From positions 1 through 15,752 of the forward strand of contig WRBX01000005.1 in assembly GCA_009784335.1 (NCBI GenBank): DNA of 15,752 nucleotides. Direction: 5' to 3'. Positions within the stretch are counted from its first letter, which is position 1; the number at the start of each line of letters is the position of its first letter. This document shows, piece after piece, positions 13,588 to 15,752 of the stretch. The notes beneath the pieces were generated by a model, which was given only the letters and a program-made list of their open reading frames with translations, was not told the origin of the DNA and made no database searches. Made by a program: the position numbers and the translations under genes. The DNA comes from Oscillospiraceae bacterium. Its GTDB lineage: Bacteria; Bacillota_A; Clostridia; Monoglobales; WRBX01.

Positions 13588-14925
13588 GTGTTTTACATAA
13601 AACTAATACTGTGGGGCAAACCCAACTTAAAGCAAGAGCAGTTTTTCCTCTCGCTGGCACGGCATACGGCGTATGGCGGGGCGCGGGGCGGGGGCAAATC
13701 ATGGGCGATGCGGCGAAAATTCGTGCTGCTGGCGCTGGCGTATGAGAATTTGAAATTGTTGCTGCTGCGGCGAACATTAACCGAGCTTCGCGAAAATCAC
13801 ACTTTGGCGCTGATGGCAGAGCTTGGCGATGTTGCAAAATATACCGAGCGGGAGCGGGCGTTTGTGTTCCCCAATGGCAGCAGGCTCAAGCTTGGATATT
13901 GCGATAGCGAGACTGATGTGCTGCAATATCAGGGGCAGGAATATGATGTTATCGGCTTGGAGGAGGCGACGCATTTTACCGAATATCAGCGCAATTTTCT
14001 CACAACTTGCAACCGTTCCACTCGCAAGGATTTTAAGCCCAGAATGTATTACACATCCAACCCCGGAGGAGTGGGGCATGCGTGGTTTAAGCGACTCTTT
14101 ATCGACAAGAGGTATGAAAATGGCGAGCAACCCGAGGATTTCCACTTCATTGCTGCCAAGGTTTATGATAATCCGGCACTGATGCAGAATAATCCGGAGT
14201 ATTTGCAGAATCTCAAAAATCTGCCTCCGCAAATGCGGCGTGCGCATTTGGACGGCGATTGGGATGTGTATCAAGGGCAGTTTTTCCCGGAATTTTCACG
14301 AGAGCGGCATGTGTGCAAACCTTTTGAGATTCCGTCTGAGTGGGAGCGATTTCGTTCACTCGATTATGGCATGGATTGCACGGCGTGCTATTGGTGGGCT
14401 ATTGATGGCGATAGAAATGCTTACATATATCGGGAGTTTTATGAGCCGGGGCTAACTCTTTCGCAAGCGGCGGAGGCGATTATGGCGAATTCACCCGAAG
14501 CCGAGGATATTAAATATACCGTCGCCGGCCCGGATTTATGGAATGCGCGGCAGGAAACGGCAACGGCCGGCGTGACTATTATGGCGAATAGCGGGCTTAG
14601 CGGGTTAATTCCTGCCAATAATAATCGCATAAACGGCTGGCGAATTTTTCGGGAATATTTGGTGCAAGAAGGAAAGCTAAACATTTTTTCCCTGTGCGAT
14701 AATTTGGTTCGAACACTTCCGCAATTGCAATATGATAAAATTCGCATAGAGGATGCGGCGAACACTCCTCACGAAGTCACCCACGCAGCCGAAAGTGTTC
14801 GTTATGGATTATGTTCGTTGCCGCTAACCAGCCGACTCGATGATATAAAAACAGGTTTTTGGACCGAAACCGAAAAAGAAGATTATTGGCGTGCAAAGGG
14901 GTTTGCGATTAGGAAAAACCAGTAG
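13588..14925 (+). CDS. terL: Phage terminase large subunit
   Basis: The motor and nuclease that packages phage DNA. Numbering from the GTG: the ATPase domain has Walker A GGARGGGKS at 30-38 (Lys37) and Walker B VIGLEE at 121-126. The RNase H-like nuclease has LDYGMD (Asp259) and GPDLWN (Asp316); near the C-terminus HAAESVRYGL has Glu402 where an aspartate is usual. At about 445 residues it is full length with no frameshift. The start is odd: GTG at 13588 is part of the GGAGGTG ribosome binding site, and the codon at the right distance (13597) is ATA, giving IKLILWGKPN, which resembles family N-termini with Met replaced by Ile. No portal, small terminase or capsid gene is nearby. The TAG stop is the first triplet of a heptad array. 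Confidence 0.92.
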   Translation: MFYIKLILWGKPNLKQEQFFLSLARHTAYGGARGGGKSWAMRRKFVLLALAYENLKLLLLRRTLTELRENHTLALMAELGDVAKYTERERAFVFPNGSRLKLGYCDSETDVLQYQGQEYDVIGLEEATHFTEYQRNFLTTCNRSTRKDFKPRMYYTSNPGGVGHAWFKRLFIDKRYENGEQPEDFHFIAAKVYDNPALMQNNPEYLQNLKNLPPQMRRAHLDGDWDVYQGQFFPEFSRERHVCKPFEIPSEWERFRSLDYGMDCTACYWWAIDGDRNAYIYREFYEPGLTLSQAAEAIMANSPEAEDIKYTVAGPDLWNARQETATAGVTIMANSGLSGLIPANNNRINGWRIFREYLVQEGKLNIFSLCDNLVRTLPQLQYDKIRIEDAANTPHEVTHAAESVRYGLCSLPLTSRLDDIKTGFWTETEKEDYWRAKGFAIRKNQ

Positions 14926-14992
14926 TTAGTATTTAGTAGTTAGTAATTAGGATTTTTCTAACTACTAATTACTAGCTACTAACTACTAAAAA
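14923..14992. repeat. Paired heptad repeat cassette (locus H6)
   Basis: Arm 1 (14923-14950) has units TAGTTAG, TATTTAG, TAGTTAG, TAATTAG, starting on the terminase stop codon. Arm 2 (14958-14992) has units CTAACTA, CTAATTA, CTAGCTA, CTAACTA, complementary across seven bases. The sequence after arm 2 (GAAAGGAGTTTTACTATG) resembles that after H2 (GAAGGGAGTTTTCATG). Confidence 0.9.
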
Positions 14993-15012
14993 CGACTGAA
15001 AGGAGTTTTACT

Positions 15013-15174
15013 ATGGAATTATTATTTGCACTATGTTTGCTTTGGGGCGGATTCATCTGCGGGATTATTTATCGCAGAGGATTTGCGGGGGGCGCTGGCA
15101 ATTGCCCCGAAACTACATATGAATTACAAAAATCGAAAACTACATTTCGTTCGCCGCTTGTGAGGTTCGAATGA
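15013..15174 (+). CDS. Small single-pass membrane protein
   Basis: A 53-residue protein with one hydrophobic segment near the N-terminus (MELLFALCLLWGGFICGIIY) followed by Arg-Arg and a polar tail. AAAGGAG precedes the ATG. The short tail after the anchor (positive residues inside) places the C-terminus in the cytoplasm. I do not recognise it; its place after a terminase suggests phage origin, and small membrane peptides of this size are common in phage blocks. It could also be a toxin-like hydrophobic peptide, but there is no direct evidence. Confidence 0.6.
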   Translation: MELLFALCLLWGGFICGIIYRRGFAGGAGNCPETTYELQKSKTTFRSPLVRFE

Positions 15175-15177
15175 CTT

Positions 15178-15200
15178 GTAGGGGCGGCTATCAGCCGTCC
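15178..15200. repeat. TAGGGG-type hairpin repeat
   Basis: TAGGGGC leads into an 8-bp stem (15182-15189 with 15193-15200, one G-T pair) with loop ATC, four bases after the preceding stop codon. It shares its TAGGGG start and GC-rich stem design with 6796-6823. Confidence 0.6.
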
Positions 15201-15259
15201 AAACTTCGAAGAAATTACATTCAAGCTAAATGCTAAACGCTAAATACTAAATGCTACTT
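15200..15259 (-). repeat. Heptad array with TTGAATGTAAT core (locus H7)
   Basis: Five 7-bp units (GCTAAAT, GCTAAAC, GCTAAAT, ACTAAAT, GCTACTT) at 15225-15259 follow a core that on the minus strand reads TTGAATGTAAT...CTTCGAAG. The whole is a close reverse-strand relative of arm 1 plus core of H2 at 721-770. No facing arm is present. Confidence 0.85.
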
Positions 15260-15568
15260 CGTGAGGTGAGAGAAATAAATAAAACAGAAAAGGAAAATAA
15301 AAAACTGCTCGAAACCGCGGTTAATCTAGCCAATGGATATTATATTATTGAAGAAGAGGCGCATAAAATCAAAACTTTCGATAAAATCGATGGAAAATTT
15401 CAAGCGGTTGAAAAAATCGAAATCGTGCCGGTAAAAAAATATGTGCCGCCTAATGCCTCGGTGAACACATTTTTGATTAAAACGCGAATCGCTGGATATG
15501 GCGATGGGCAGCCTGATACTATCGTTGAAGTCTTATTGGATGAAGAAGCTAAGAAATATGCGAAATAA
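15251..15568 (+). CDS. Unrecognised small protein of the phage-like block
   Basis: Up to 105 residues. I do not recognise the family. The N-terminal third is charged (KTEKENKKLLETAVNLAN), the middle begins YYIIEEEAHKIKTF, and the C-terminal half is beta-like with a Gly-Asp-Gly-Gln-Pro turn, ending LLDEEAKKYAK. The only ATG (15251) lies inside a heptad unit without a ribosome binding site. GAGGTGAG (15263-15270) precedes ATA at 15275 at normal distance; from there the product would read (I/M)NKTEKENKK, a natural N-terminus. This resembles the terminase situation. The gene may therefore be poorly translated. Confidence 0.55.
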   Translation: MLLREVREINKTEKENKKLLETAVNLANGYYIIEEEAHKIKTFDKIDGKFQAVEKIEIVPVKKYVPPNASVNTFLIKTRIAGYGDGQPDTIVEVLLDEEAKKYAK

Positions 15569-15571
15569 AAA

Positions 15572-15655
15572 AGTTGCTTCGCAACTAATGGTCGCTTCGC
15601 TCCCATTTTTAGCGGTAAACTTTTGTGCTTAAGTAAATTGCTCTTCGAGCAATTT
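15572..15655. repeat. Three tandem hairpins with C-TTC-G apex
   Basis: AGTTGC-TTC-GCAACT (15572-15586) is perfect. AATGG(TC)GC-TTC-GC(TC)CCATT (15587-15607) has a two-base internal loop. AAATTGCTC-TTC-GAGCAATTT (15635-15655) is a perfect 9-bp stem. The stems are unrelated in sequence while the apex is constant. They fill the space between the last CDS and the tRNA terminator. Confidence 0.75.
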
Positions 15656-15663
15656 CCTATAAG

Positions 15664-15697
15664 ATAAAAACACTCCATGCAAATATCTAGCATGGAG
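15664..15697 (-). terminator. tRNA terminator overlapping the tRNA 3' end
   Basis: On the minus strand CTCCATGC (15697-15690) pairs with GCATGGAG (15680-15673) and is followed by TGTTTTTATC. The left arm includes the last five bases of the tRNA including CCA. Confidence 0.8.
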
Positions 15698-15752
15698 CTG
15701 GTGAGGTGACTTGAACACCCGACCTATTCATTACGAATGAATTGCTCTACCA
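15693..15752 (-). tRNA. tRNA-Thr (anticodon CGU), 5' end outside the window
   Basis: Read on the minus strand: the end of the D arm (TGGTAGAGC), anticodon stem ATTCA/TGAAT with loop TTCGTAA giving anticodon CGT (reads ACG, threonine), T arm GGGTG-TTCAAGT-CACCT, 3' acceptor strand CACCAGC, discriminator T and an encoded CCA. About 16 bases of the 5' end are missing. tRNA 3' ends are common phage integration sites, and phage-like genes lie beside it, but I see no duplicated 3' segment that would mark an att site. Confidence 0.92.

Noticed and set aside
15664..15752. Prophage attachment site at the tRNA 3' end
   Set aside because: No direct repeat of the tRNA 3' segment occurs elsewhere in the window and no integrase gene is seen; the only repeat of that segment is inverted and forms the terminator.

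Overview
The window looks like a chromosomal segment of an endospore-forming anaerobic Firmicute of class Clostridia, probably uncultured. Evidence: strong AGGAGG-type ribosome binding sites, two secreted SLH-domain (S-layer anchoring) proteins, a CotF-like spore coat pair, a low-molecular-weight D-Ala-D-Ala carboxypeptidase, a Firmicutes-type MazF toxin with a ribbon-helix-helix antitoxin, and phage genes of low-GC Gram-positive type. The species cannot be named from the sequence.

Layout. 1-266: start of peptide deformylase (minus strand). 441-1181: operator-like palindromes and a MazEF-type toxin-antitoxin pair split by a heptad-repeat cassette. 1189-3108: two palindromic repeat copies, a good promoter, a short leader ORF through an (AC)20 microsatellite, a hairpin-plus-T-tract, then an AT-rich cluster of three unrecognised genes ending in a strong terminator. 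3110-3330: a GC-rich hairpin-dense element. 3326-5657 (minus): an SLH protein and two spore-coat-like genes. 5889-7043: carboxypeptidase. 7041-7246: repeat-packed convergent intergenic region. 7245-12365 (minus): a giant (about 1706 aa) SLH surface protein. 12427-12846 (minus): a DUF559 endonuclease gene bounded by inverted copies of a dispersed palindromic repeat. 13089-15568: prophage-remnant-like block with XRE regulator, tiny ORF, large terminase, small membrane protein and an unknown protein. 15693-15752: 3' part of a tRNA-Thr(CGU) on the minus strand.

The strongest theme is the intergenic DNA. Three families of small structured repeats recur: (i) arrays of degenerate 7-bp units, usually as two facing complementary arms, whose unit sequence differs at each locus but whose architecture is constant, and which often begin on the stop codon of the upstream gene; (ii) a palindromic repeat with a CCTCCCC/GGGGAGG hairpin, a variable hairpin and a terminal GGAGGGGTTCG box; (iii) hairpins of 6-9 bp with unrelated stems but the same C-TTC-G apex, which also appears as the variable hairpin of family (ii).

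The most interesting regulatory candidate is at 1337-1610. The number of AC units decides whether a leader ORF stops well before a terminator-like hairpin or runs into it, so slippage could switch the downstream genes by attenuation. The most interesting element candidate is the DUF559 gene with its flanking repeats, arranged like REP/RAYT pairs. Both are inferences from this one sequence.
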